In this document: positions 49,650 to 59,622 of the stretch, in pieces
How the letters are laid out: each line of letters starts with the position of its first letter
How positions within the stretch are numbered: position 1 is the stretch's first letter
Translations under genes and position numbers: made by a program
NCBI RefSeq assembly: GCF_026212465.1
Contig: NC_080049.1
Coordinates: 21,401,803-21,465,802, forward strand
Length of the DNA stretch: 64,000 nt
Source: Amaranthus tricolor
Lineage: Eukaryota > Streptophyta > Magnoliopsida > Caryophyllales > Amaranthaceae
Direction of reading: 5' to 3'
The notes under the pieces: model-generated
Database searches by the model: none
Seen by the model: only the letters and a program-made list of their open reading frames with translations
What the model was told of the DNA's origin: nothing

Positions 49650-50335
49650 GAACCATCCCGATATGGTTCATTCCCCCTTCTTTAGAAGGAATTGCCCTCA
49701 ATTCAGCATCCCCTAAGTAAGGAGCTAAGTCCCCTGCTTTGAAGGTAGGAGGTATGCCAAAACCTTCTGTTATTTTCAATCTGAATGAGTTGTCCCCATA
49801 TTTAACCATTATCTAAAATGGTCCCATAGCCTTGGGTTTTAACTTATGCTTCCTGAAGTGAGGAAACCTTCTTTGCGAAAACCTTCTTTTCTTGAGCAGG
49901 ATCCATGCAAATTCACCAAACTGCATCAGTTTGTTCTGTTTCAGTCCCTTGTTTGCTCTGTGCTAGAATCTTGCTTTTGTTTCATCATATTCTCATGCAC
50001 TTGCTTGTGGGTTTTCAAGAGGTTCTCAATTTGCTTTTGAACATTGGTGCTATACCTGTTCAAAACAGAAAGATCAATTAATGAAAGTAAGGAATCAAGT
50101 GAACAACAACCAACAGTACACCATATCCAACAGTGACCTGTTGGTTTCTTCTTTCCCACACAGTCTTTTCTACTTATTAAGTGTACAGGTTGCTTAGTCT
50201 TGGGTAGAGGTATAGCTTTGGGAGGGATAAGGGTATCAAATCCTTCAGCCTACCTTCATGCCTAAAGGTGTAAATGTTAGTGTAACCATCATGATTAACC
50301 CTCTTGTCATATTGCCATGGTCTACCTAGTAAAAT
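49650..50335 (-). pseudogene. Gypsy pol remnant: start of reverse transcriptase joined to integrase end
   Basis: On the minus strand ACHILLGRPWQYDKRVNHDG (protease/reverse transcriptase junction) runs to KAIPLPKTKQ near 50190. A degenerate segment follows (LNRYSTNVQKQIENLLKTHK), then KKRRFSQRRFPHFRKHKLK and AMGPFQIMVKYGDNSFRL, which are the integrase C-terminal region. The whole catalytic middle is absent, so this element was mobilised, if ever, by others. Confidence 0.75.
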
Positions 50336-50344
50336 ATGGCAAGC

Positions 50345-51340
50345 TGACCAAGATGGTCAAGGTACAAATGTCCAAGATGCCCAAGTCCAATCCAATGCAA
50401 GGGAATTAATTTTGTCCAAGTCTTATTATGATCTTAGTATGCACGGTCCAAATAACTCATCAAGTGGTTGTACTTTGCTAAGTATAACTAAGTACTTTGT
50501 TGAAAGCATAAATTAAAGGGTGGCGGTTACAAGGCTTGATTGCAAGCCATTGAAGAGCATCAATTGGGCTGATTAATTAGCGTGTTTTAAGGAGATTTAA
50601 AGCTGATTTTTAATCTCATTTGAAGCTGCAGTTTTGGAATACAAAGGGGTATGTTTTAAGGAGATTTAAAGCTGGTTTTTAATCTCATTTAAAGCGGCAG
50701 TTTTGGAATTCAAGGGGCAGCTTGTTTTTAATCTCATTTAAAGTGGCGGTTTTGGAATTCAAGGGGCAGCTTTGAATGACGGTATTGGACAGTTTTTGAG
50801 AGATTAATTGCTGAACATTTATCCTTGTTTTAAGCTTAGTTTTAAGTAGTCTTTTAATTATTGTAATGGGATTAATTGGACAGTTATGAGCCAAATTAAT
50901 TGACCCTTTATTTTCAGTTTTGTTATTTATTTTTGCTAAGTTGTAGATGCAATTAGGGGATGTACTAAAGCTATAAATAGCATGCTAAACATGAATGAAA
51001 AGAGATCCAGAAATTTGCCAAAGAAAAACGTTTGTTTGTTTATTGAACTGGACTTATGTTTAGTCAATTTTCATTGTCCAAATTTGAGTGTCCAAATTTG
51101 AAGAGTTGTAGTTTTAGTGAGAGTTCCTAAAACTAAAGCTTGTAGTTGACGATTTGGTGAGAGTTCCCTAATCTAAGCTACACCCAAAAAAGTGAGTGAG
51201 TGTTCCTCCTTGTTATATCCTCAAGTTTAGGGTGAGAGTTCCCCTTAACAATCTTGATTAACATTTTCTAAGTTAACCACACGCAAGACCCCTTAACTTT
51301 ACACTTGTTGTAACAAGGTTTCCATCTTGTTTACACATCA
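50345..51340 (+). mobile_element. Solo LTR, 996 bp, nested in the deleted Gypsy element
   Basis: Starts TGACCAAGATGG and ends TTTACACATCA (TG...CA), with a perfect 5-bp duplication CAAGC (50340-50344 and 51341-51345). A TATA box CTATAAATAGCATG lies at about 50970 in plus orientation. The interior has repeats of GGAGATTTAAAGCTG(A/G)TTTTTAATC (about 50590, 50655 and 50710) and of AGTGAGAGTTCC. Removing it joins the protease frame to ACHILLGRPWQ, which supports the exact borders. Confidence 0.9.
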
Positions 51341-51345
51341 CAAGC

Positions 51346-51660
51346 ACTCATGTTTATGACATCACATAGGACCTGATCTTGGTATGAACCTATGGTCAAG
51401 GTGATCAAGCACTGCTTACCTACTGAACAAAGGACTTGTCATCTAACCACCTTAGTTTGTATGGGTGAGGGTGTGTTTGGGTCTTTAATTTCAGCTCCTG
51501 TACTAAGTCTAAGCTCACACAATTGGTCTCACTACCCCCATCTATGATTAGATCACAAAGTTTATCGCCCACCCTACACTTAGTTTGGAAGATATTCTCC
51601 CTTTGATCAGACTTTCCTCCCTTAGCAGTAGTGTGTAAACTTCTTCTAATCATTAAGGTC
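51346..51660 (-). pseudogene. Gypsy aspartic protease, degraded
   Basis: Minus-strand frame with QRENIFQTKCRVGDKLCDLI, the active-site motif IIDGGSETN (Asp retained) and HPHPYKLRWLDDKSF. A slip leads to GKQCLITLTIGSYQDQVLCD, which runs up to the solo LTR insertion. Retroviral-type aspartic protease of plant Gypsy elements. Confidence 0.82.
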
Positions 51661-51797
51661 CTTTGCCTCTCTTCCTCAGGGTATATAAGCTCCCTTTCTA
51701 ATTCTGAATCAGAAACATAGGGTGTAACTACCCCTGACTCTCTCTGAATGTAGGTGCCATCAGGGTCATCATCATTAGTAATGGTTCCCTTCTCTTC

Positions 51798-52703
51798 TTA
51801 CCTTCCATTGATGCTAACGAGGATGGTCTTAAGCCTCTCCTTGCTCCTAATTTCATCCCACTCAGCTAGGGTGAAAGCTCTATTGTTAGGGCAATTATTC
51901 TTAAAGTGACCATGACCATGACACTTAAAGCAAACCACATCTTTAATTGGGGTCACACTCTTTCCCTTTGGTTCACTAGTACTGGTCCTAGATGATGAGG
52001 TTGTGTGGCTCACATTCCTTTCACTCATGGGTTGATTGTGGTCCCTATACACAGGTTGTGAAGTTCTTTTCTTTGCATATTGCTCTAACAACAATGCATG
52101 CTCACTGGCTAAGGCTATTGTCAAGTGAGGAATGGTAGCTAGCTTAAGCCTAAGGTCTTCCCTCAGCCCTCCAAGGAATTTACCTACCCTCATATCCTCT
52201 GAATCCCTAATGTCACAAAGCACAGAAAGCCTCTCCCACTCTTGGATGTATTGGGCTACAGACTTGCTACCTTGGGTGAGTGTATACCATTGCATAGAAA
52301 GTTGCTATGTGTAATTGCTAGGCACATACTTCCTCCTCATCTTTTTCTTAAGTTTCTCCCAAGAATTCAGCTTCTCTTTCCCTTCCCTCAACCTCTGCCT
52401 TTGGACTCCCTCCAACCATGTGGCAACCAATTCTGAGAGCTTAACCTTAGCCATCTTGAATTGTTTATCTAAGGATGTGTCTCTAAACTCAAAAAAATTC
52501 TCAAGGATGGTCTCTCAATCAATATAGTCCTCAGGTTTTAAGGATTGGCCATTAAACTCAACTACATCTACCCTCAAACTCCCTTCCTCAGTTGTTCTGT
52601 TTTGATGGTTTTTGTTTTGGTTCATCATGCCTAGTTCAGCAAATTTGTGATCTATGGCAGCTAGGGTCTCTTGAAGGAACCACCTCTTATCCTCCTCGTT
52701 CAT
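51798..52703 (-). pseudogene. Gypsy gag, broken
   Basis: N-terminal part 52703-52515 (MNEEDKRWFLQETLAAIDHK) ends in a stop. The gag core follows (LSELVATWLEGVQRQ, then SVAQYIQEWERLSVLCDIRD). A CCHC zinc knuckle CFKCHGHGHFKNNC lies at about 51935-51895. Two stops (52515 and near 52300) break the frame. Gag packages the element RNA. Confidence 0.85.
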
Positions 52704-53407
52704 GATGACCTATATATATGAAAACACACACAAATGCACAGGAAAAGAACAGAGAGCAGCAATACTGTCCGATCACAGAAAGTCAGATTCTTAAGAATCT
52801 GTATTCTGTGCACAGGACACTTTCAAAGAAACAGCAATAATCACTTTGCACTTAGAATTAAATGAGATGCTAATGTGAAACCTTTATTTAATCAGATTAT
52901 TAAAGACAGGGATGCACAAAAGAAAAGAAATACCAACTATGAACAGCAAGACCACTTAATCACATAAGAACAGTTTTCCTAAGAATCTGACTTCTGTGAC
53001 TATTATGCAATGCACAGCCACAACAAAAATCAATTTGCACACTAAATTAAATGATATGTGATTGCAAACCTCTATTTTATCTGACCATAAAGCAAAGAGA
53101 TGAAGAAAAGATCAGGAATACCACCTGTGATCAACAGATCAGAATCTTGAATTTTCAAGATTTTGTTTCTGCAGTCTGTGCAAACACTTGCACCAAATTT
53201 TGTACACAACGTGAAATCCAATTTTTCTTTCAAGAACTCAAAGTTAAGACACTAACCTTCAATACTTCAAAAGGATTTAACGAAATTTGCTTCTACAAAA
53301 AGTTATGCTTAAAATTCTCACCAGTCAGAATGCAGGAATCAATTTCAGAGTGATCAAGGCTTTTCTTGATTTTTCGGCCACCACAACCAAGTGCTCTGAT
53401 ACCAAAT

Positions 53408-53734
53408 TGATGCGTGTTTGGGTTGGAATTCTTCAATGTAATGTAAAGATATAAACCAGCATTCAAATCCACGCAATGTAATAGCCAACAATCCTTAAAC
53501 ACAATCAAACAGTGACTTATCTTCACACAAACAGGACAAATGTAACCGGATAGTTTTTGAATTGAAAGACTAGAAGTTTTGATCCTCCAAGGCCAAAAAT
53601 TCCCTTATTACAACCAAGGACTACTCTCAGTTGCAAAAGGTGATATCTTCCACTACTCAAGATCGTTGAGTGTTCATACACACTTAAGGAGAAACAAAGG
53701 AAATAAATCCAATGAATTTGATTTTCTGAAATTA
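53408..53734 (-). repeat. Truncated 5' LTR of the deleted Gypsy element
   Basis: Matches 48584-48910. It stops abruptly at about 53734, where AT-rich repeat DNA like that at 48418 begins. Confidence 0.75.
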
Positions 53735-54360
53735 GGAGGGAAAATTTTTTTGTTGTTATTACAGGTATCCAAGTCTTATATTTCTTTAATATATAATATT
53801 ATATAGTATGATTGAATAATAATTCTTAAATCATTGTTTTATAACAATGGTACAATTCTCAATAACATAAAAAATAAAAAACATGTTAATTAGAATAAAT
53901 AGATAAAACAAATAATAAATTATTAATGAAGTTTAGTTAATTAACAAAAATATTTGACTTTATTATTAATAAAACTACAAATCATAAATCATTGTTTTAT
54001 AGTAATAGTATAATTTTCGGTAATGTAAAACATAAAAATAAAAAATAATCAAAATAAATAGATAAAATAAATAATAAAATTATTAATAAAATTTAATTAT
54101 TTAATGAAAATATTTGATCTTGCAACTATTCCCATCACCATCACCATTAGCACATGAATATGAATGTCCAATGTAATTAAATTATTGTATAACTTTTAAA
54201 TCATTGTTTTAAATCAATAATACAAATCTTGGTAATATAAAATATAAAAAATAAAAAACTTTAATACAAAATTAATAGATAAAATAAATAATAAAATTAT
54301 CAAATTAGTTAATAAAAATATTTGACTTTCCAAGTATTCCACCACCATTAGAAAATTACT
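53735..54360. repeat. AT-rich tandem repeat, right block
   Basis: Three diverged units start ATCATTGTTTTA(T/A)A at about 53830, 53988 and 54200 and contain ATAGATAAAATAAATAATAA. A further partial unit lies at 58270-58380, beyond the foldback elements. Confidence 0.7.
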
Positions 54361-54762
54361 TAAATTAACCTAAGTGGTAGAATTTGAAAAGAAAATCTAT
54401 AAATTTGTGTATTTATAAAAAGTTACTCCCTATGAAAATATACATATATGTAATTTTGTGAATTATAATATTATTGCAAAAAATTCAAAATAAAATGTAT
54501 TTTATGTTATTAATGGTCAAAATAAAATTATTTAACTAAGAAAATTAATGTCATAAAAAACGAAGAAAGTATTAGAGTAGAGGTAAAAAAATTACCCGAT
54601 TCTTATTTGTCGCCACCCTTTTCATTTTATCGCCACCCCCTCTCCTAATGAAATTACGAATTTGCCCCTAAACTTTAAAAATTTACAAATATGCCATTGG
54701 AGTTATTAACTTTTCATTTTCATTTTTTTTAATTTTTTTTATTATTTTTATTTATATTATTA

Positions 54763-54802
<40 letters not shown>

Positions 54803-54807
54803 ACCAC

Positions 54808-54857
<50 letters not shown>

Positions 54858-54937
54858 TTATAATAATTATAATAACAATAATAATAAAAATTTTATAAAA
54901 AACAAAAATAAATTTTTTTTTTAAAAAAAAAAAAAAA

Positions 54938-54998
54938 CTGTCGCACAAAACGTGCGACTCGAGTCGCACGGTGGAGTCGCACGTTCTGTGCGACTGGT
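54938..54998. repeat. Hairpin cluster, left arm of FB1
   Basis: GTCGCACAAAACGTGCGAC, then TCGAGTCGCACGGTGGA, then GTCGCACGTTCTGTGCGAC, between an A-run and a T-run. The inverted counterpart is at 56102-56160, where the two hairpins are separated by the palindrome ACCTAGGT. Confidence 0.9.
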
Positions 54999-55068
54999 TT
55001 TTTTTTTTTTTTTAATTTTTTTTTAATTTCGACTTATAATATTTCTTTTGTTTAATTCATTTTTTTAG

Positions 55069-55139
<71 letters not shown>

Positions 55140-55227
55140 GTGTTTGTTATTATTATTATTATTAAATTATTATTTTTGTTTTAATTATTATATTTAATTT
55201 ATATTTTTAAATGTTATTATTATTATT

Positions 55228-55266
<39 letters not shown>

Positions 55267-55270
55267 GTGG

Positions 55271-55313
<43 letters not shown>

Positions 55314-55386
55314 ATTATCATTATTATTGTTATTATAATTTTTATTATAATTGTTAATATAAATATTATTATTATTATTAAACCAC

Positions 55387-55456
<70 letters not shown>

Positions 55457-55481
55457 TTTAAAAATATAAATTAAATATAAT

Positions 55482-55882
55482 TGTAAGGTTATGTCTTGAA
55501 TCCCACATTGGAAGATTGATGTTTGTCATTATCCCACATTGGAAGATTAATGTTTTTCATTATCACACATTGGAAGATTAATGTTTATCATTATCCCACA
55601 TCGGAAGAATAACAAAGGCTTGTTATTCTTCTCCTTATAAAAGGAGTCTTGGGCATTAGTTTTGCATCATCCCAAAAAAATCTATTTTGGCTAAGGTTTT
55701 CTGTATTGTAGTAATTTATAAACTCCTATTTTCTGTAATCTAGCCAATATTTGTATTCTGGGTTTCCTCTAGTAATAAAATTTTTCTCTCCTCTGCCTGT
55801 GGACGTAGTTGACACATTGTCGGAAAACCACGTAAATTTTGTGTGTTTTGTGTTTGTCAATTTTTACGCTTTCTTTCTTACA
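55482..55882 (+). mobile_element. LTR-like insertion (about 401 bp) at the centre of FB1
   Basis: Starts TGTAAGGTTATGTCTTG and ends CTTTCTTTCTTACA. It holds four tandem copies of a unit of about 31 bp around CCCACATTGGAAGATTGATG, a TATA-like CCTTATAAAAGGAG at about 55633 and AATAAAATTTT before the end. These are LTR traits. A clear target duplication was not found in the repetitive flanks. Confidence 0.6.
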
Positions 55883-55946
55883 TCAGTTATAACAATAATA
55901 ATTAAAACAAAAATAATAATTTAATAATAATAATAATAACAACCAC

Positions 55947-56014
<68 letters not shown>

Positions 56015-56101
56015 CTTAAAAAATGAATTAATTAAACTAAAGAAATTTTATAAGTCGAAATTCAAAAAAAAAAAAAAAATTTATATATAAAAAAAAAAAA
56101 A

Positions 56102-56160
56102 CCAGTCGCACATTTTGTGCGACTGGACCTAGGTCGAGTCGCACGTTTTGTGCGACTGTT
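56102..56160. repeat. Hairpin cluster, right arm of FB1
   Basis: AGTCGCACATTTTGTGCGAC and GTCGCACGTTTTGTGCGAC separated by GGACCTAGGTC, between A-run and T-run. Inverted counterpart of 54938-54998. Confidence 0.9.
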
Positions 56161-56494
56161 TTTTTTTTTTTAATTTTATTTTTGTTTTTTAAAAAATTTT
56201 TATTATTATTGTTATTATAATAATTATTATTTTGATTATTATTATTATTATTATTATTATTATTGTGGTTTAATAATAATAATAATAATAACAAAAATAA
56301 TAATTATTATATTAACAATAATAATATAAATAAAAATTATAAAAGAAAAATTTTTAAAAATGAAAATGAAATATTATTAACTCCAATGGCATATTTGTAA
56401 ATTTTTAAAGTTCAGGGGCAAATTCGTAATTTCATTAGAAGGGGGTGGCGATAAAATAAAAATGGAGGCGACAAATAATAATGCCCAAAAATTA

Positions 56495-57001
56495 AATGTT
56501 GACATTCTTACTAAATGACTAAATTGTATATAAAATAATGAGCGGCAACTAATGTGTCATAACTCATAACTTAGCACCAGCGATGGAAAAAATATATAGT
56601 TTCTCAAATAAAAATGCGGCAATTACTTGTACTAAAAATTAATTTTAAAATTCTCAACTTGGAACGATTTATTAGTATTGTTGAGAACTGTGTTAAAATA
56701 AATATGAAAAAAGTTAGGATTTTTAAAAACAAATCAACCAAAGTTTGGTATTCAAAAACAAATAAAGAGGGTAAAATTGAAAATTTTTCAATATTATAGC
56801 AAAATTAAGACTTTTGAAAGCAAATCACGCAAAATTCAGAATTTTAAAATTTATTTTTTTTAATTTGTTATTTTCGGATTTTGTCAAACTTGACAGAATT
56901 AAAATAGTTATTTTAGAATGTCGACACGTAGCTGTAGTGAACACAATTCAAGAAAGTTGTTGAATTGCGGCAATGCGTAGGCCACTAAGTGAGAAAAAGT
57001 A
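56495..57001. other. Spacer between the two foldback elements
   Basis: AT-rich, no gene seen. Short repeats of the AAAATTnAGAnTTTTnAAA kind. Confidence 0.5.
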
Positions 57002-57202
57002 TATCGATGGGGTGTTGCTAAACTTCGCCATCCTTTTCATTTTTTTGCCACCCTTCTCCAAATGTAATTACGAATTTGTCCCTGATTTTTTAAAAAATTA
57101 CAATTTTGCCACTCATTTCAAATTTTTTATTTATAATAATAATAATAAAAACAACAATAATAAAATTAAATAATAATAATTATTATTCAAAAAAAAAAAA
57201 AA

Positions 57203-57266
57203 TTGAGTCGCCCAAAATTGGGCGACTGAACCATGGTCGAGTCGCCCAATTTTGGGCGACTCAATT
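57203..57266. repeat. Hairpin cluster, left arm of FB2
   Basis: GAGTCGCCCAAAATTGGGCG, linker AACCATGGTC, then GAGTCGCCCAATTTTGGGCG, between A-run and T-run. Confidence 0.9.
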
Positions 57267-57287
57267 TTTTTTTTTTCTTTTTTGGTA

Positions 57288-57321
<34 letters not shown>

Positions 57322-57355
57322 TTAATACTAATTATAATAATTTATAAATTAATGT

Positions 57356-57427
57356 GGTCTATTAGTTCAATTGGTTAGAGCGTTGTACTATTAATGTGAA
57401 GGTCACAGGTTCGAGACCTGCTTTAAT
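57356..57427 (+). pseudogene. tRNA-Ile-like pseudogene, left copy
   Basis: Starts GGTCTATTAGTTCAATTGG and has a good T-arm (GGTTCGAGACC). The D-arm is recognisable. The body matches plant tRNA-Ile(AAT) with several C to T and G to A changes. The anticodon loop reads CTATTAA, giving ATT instead of AAT. The 3' acceptor strand that should pair with GGTCTAT is missing. Not functional. Confidence 0.7.
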
Positions 57428-57480
57428 AATTATTAATTTTTTATCATATTTATAATAAAAAATTAATAATTATTAAATAA

Positions 57481-57554
57481 TGGCTTGTTCAAGTCTCGAA
57501 CCTGTGACCTTCACGTTATTAGTACAACACTCTAACCAACTGAGCTAATAGACC
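57481..57554 (-). pseudogene. tRNA-Ile-like pseudogene, right copy
   Basis: Inverted copy of 57356-57427 across an AT-rich loop. On the minus strand it starts GGTCTATTAGCTCAGTTGG, with anticodon loop CTAATAA (AAT, Ile) and T-arm GGTTCGAGACTT, and ends ...CAAGCCA. The acceptor strands do not pair, so it should not yield a mature tRNA. It is closer to the tRNA-Ile consensus than the left copy. Confidence 0.7.
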
Positions 57555-57629
57555 ACATTAATTTATAAATTATTATTATTAGTATTAATATTATTATTAT
57601 TATTATTATTATCCAAAAAAAAAAAAAAT

Positions 57630-57760
57630 TGAGTCGCCCAAAATTGGGCGACTAGACCATGGTTCAGTCGCCCAATTTTGGGCGACTCCACCATGGTCCA
57701 GTCGCCCAGATCTCGGCGACTCGACCATGGTTCAGTCGCCCAATTTTGGGCAACTCAACT
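57630..57760. repeat. Hairpin cluster, right arm of FB2 (four hairpins)
   Basis: Four GTCGCCC...GGCGAC hairpins separated by ACCATGGT palindromes. One has the variant loop AGATCTC. The matching left cluster has two, so copy number differs between arms. Confidence 0.9.
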
Positions 57761-57810
57761 TTTTTTTTTTTTTGAATAATAATTATTATTATTTAATTTT
57801 ATTATTGTTG

Positions 57811-57877
<67 letters not shown>

Positions 57878-57932
57878 TACTGTTATTATTATTATTAATT
57901 TTATTTATTATTATTATTTAATTTTATTATTA

Positions 57933-57976
<44 letters not shown>

Positions 57977-58132
57977 AATAAGAAATTTGTAAGGAGTGGC
58001 ATTTTTGTAATTTTTTAAACTACATGGGCAAATACGTAATTTTAGGGGGGAGGGGGGTGGCGAAAAAATGAAAAGGGGTGGCGAAAAAATGAAAAGGGGT
58101 GGCGAACTTTAAGGATTGGGTATCGATGGGGT

Positions 58133-58511
58133 TTTATTGGTGATTCATTATTACCAAAACATATCCAGACTGCTGCTCTAGATGTGATTACTGATTAGTG
58201 GGTTGCAGTTGTTTGCAAAGCTGAATGTAGTTGCTATAATAATAATAATAATAATAATTATTATTATTATTATTATTAAAGCAGACTACAAATCATAAAT
58301 CATTGTTTTATAGTAATGCTATAATTTTCGTTAATGTAAAAAATAAAAACAAAAATAATCAAAATAAATAGATAAAATTGGTAGTGGATTTTTTTAGTTA
58401 TGTTTTATTCGATTTTGTTAGTTATGTTATAATCAAAATGATCAAAATAAATAGAATGTCGCAACTTTTGCACTAGTTTTGTAAAGTTTGTTTTATTCGA
58501 TTTTGTTAGTT
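58133..58511. other. AT-rich region before the Copia element
   Basis: Contains ATT/AAT runs and a partial unit of the tandem repeat seen at 53735-54360. A duplicated TTTTATTCGATTTTGTTAGT plus TATGTTATAA occurs at about 58403 and 58492. No gene seen. Confidence 0.45.
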
Positions 58512-59059
58512 ATGTTATAACAACCTACGATTAATATATTAACTGAATAATTGGTAGTGGATTGATTTAATATAGACATTGGTTCGTGAATCGATATTGC
58601 TTTCATGGAGCGACATTTTACTTCGTGAAAGGTGTTTGCTCTTCTATAAATATAGAAGGCATGTTGTAGGTTAGTTATTACATGCAATTTCTTAATTTAT
58701 TATCCTCTCTAGCACTTTACATAGAGAACTTACAATCTTTATTTGTAATTTTCCGTTTCTCCTTCCATTTAATTTTTCTTAAATGGTTCTAATTTTCTTG
58801 TGTTAGGAATTTATTGAAATTCTTTGTGTCTCCAAACATATTTCCGGTATACATTCCCAAGCACCATAGTAGGGAGGAAATGATGTTTTAGGAAGAGAGT
58901 CTCACCTAGAATTTATATCAAGTCACACACAAAATCTTCTCGTAACTTTGTTCTGGTTTGAAGATCGATATCTTGGAGTTTTCGGTGGTGTACCTAAGCA
59001 AGGATCTTGATTGTCATATGTAATTTGTAATCTATTACATTTATGTAGGCATGGCCACG

Positions 59060-59360
59060 GGGCGGGTTACCCGGAACCGAACCGGTCCCGAACCGCTTGG
59101 AACCGGAACCGTTTGCGACAGGTTCCGAACCGCCCCAAACCGCGAAACCGTGAAACCGCCGGAAAAAAAAGTTGCCGGAACCGTGAAATCGCCGGAAAAA
59201 ACCGTCGTGAACCGGGTAAAAAACCCGTGGGTTGGAACCGGAACCGGTCCAACGGTTCCATGGAACCGGTCCGGTTGAACCGGCTCAACGGTTCCGTGGA
59301 ACCGGAACCGGGACCGGTCCGGTTGAACCGGCCCACCGGTTCCATGGAACCGGTTCGCCA
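59060..59360. repeat. Left subterminal GGAACCG/CGGTTCC array of the hAT element
   Basis: More than 20 copies of GGAACCG, CCGGAACC or CGGTTCC in both orientations. Open frames on both strands here are repeat artefacts. Confidence 0.92.
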
Positions 59361-59622
59361 AAATGTGACCGTTACGTTACCGTTAGCTAGCCGTTGCCTT
59401 CTCCTCTATATATACTCATCACTTTCAATCATTTTCATTCACAACTCATCTCTTCTCCTACTCTCTCTACTTACTCTCTCTACTTAATTCTTTAATTACG
59501 CAATTATTCTCTTAATTACATAATTAGTCTTTTAATTATTTCTTAATTTAGTTAGTTACATAATTAATTATTTATTTATTTCTTAATTCTATATTTCTAT
59601 TATTACTTCAATATTATCAATC

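Larger units (their letters stand above)
48584..53734 (-). mobile_element. Deleted Ty3/Gypsy element, minus orientation
   Basis: The right end is a truncated 5' LTR (53408-53734) beside a primer-binding site TGGTATCAGAGC (53393-53404, minus strand). The left end is the related 3' LTR starting at 48584; the two match over about 330 bp (for example AATGTAACCGGATAGTT). Gag, protease, the first residues of reverse transcriptase and the last of integrase remain, but the reverse transcriptase/RNase H/integrase core is deleted near 50165. A 996-bp solo LTR of another element is inserted between protease and reverse transcriptase. Confidence 0.8.
54595..56486. mobile_element. Giant foldback element FB1 with ATT/AAT arms and hairpin clusters
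   Basis: The two halves are inverted copies. The left end CCCGATTCTTATTTGTCGCC pairs with the right end (reverse complement GGGCATTATTATTTGTCGCC). GCCACCCTTTTCATTTTATC, the AATTACGAATTTGCCCCT block and long ATT/AAT runs also pair. An 8-bp direct repeat AAAAATTA flanks it (54587-54594 and 56487-56494). Each arm has an A-run, a cluster of GTCGCAC...GTGCGAC hairpins, then a T-run. The centre is occupied by an LTR-like insertion (55482-55882). No protein is encoded. The 8-bp duplication would suit hAT-type mobilisation, but the class is unproven. Confidence 0.8.
57014..58120. mobile_element. Giant foldback element FB2 with ATT/AAT arms, hairpins and tRNA-like core
   Basis: Same design as FB1. 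Outer blocks TTCGCCATCCTTTTCATTTT and AATTACGAATTTGTCCCTG pair with AATTACGTATTTGCCCATG-type sequence on the far side. TATCGATGGGGT occurs on both sides (57002-57013 and 58121-58132). If the true ends are GGG and CCC as in FB1, the duplication is the first 8 bp, TATCGATG, and the element would start at 57010. Arms contain ATT/AAT runs and GTCGCCC...GGGCGAC hairpins. The centre is a palindrome carrying tRNA-Ile-like sequences facing each other. No protein is encoded. Confidence 0.8.

Noticed and set aside
57356..57554. Functional tRNA-Ile genes
   Set aside because: The acceptor stems cannot pair, one anticodon is changed, and both copies lie in the palindrome, so they are scored as pseudogenes.
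54938..57760. CRISPR array (regularly spaced palindromic repeats)
   Set aside because: Plant nuclear DNA; the spacers are short identical palindromic linkers rather than unique sequences, and no cas genes exist.
55194..57921. Leu-rich and Asn-rich frames (poly-Leu, poly-Asn)
   Set aside because: Translations of ATT/AAT repeat in the foldback arms.
59011..59487. Frames rich in Pro, Arg, Asn and Gly near the hAT ends (also 62525-62850)
   Set aside because: They read the GGAACCG arrays; the same pattern appears in several frames and both strands.
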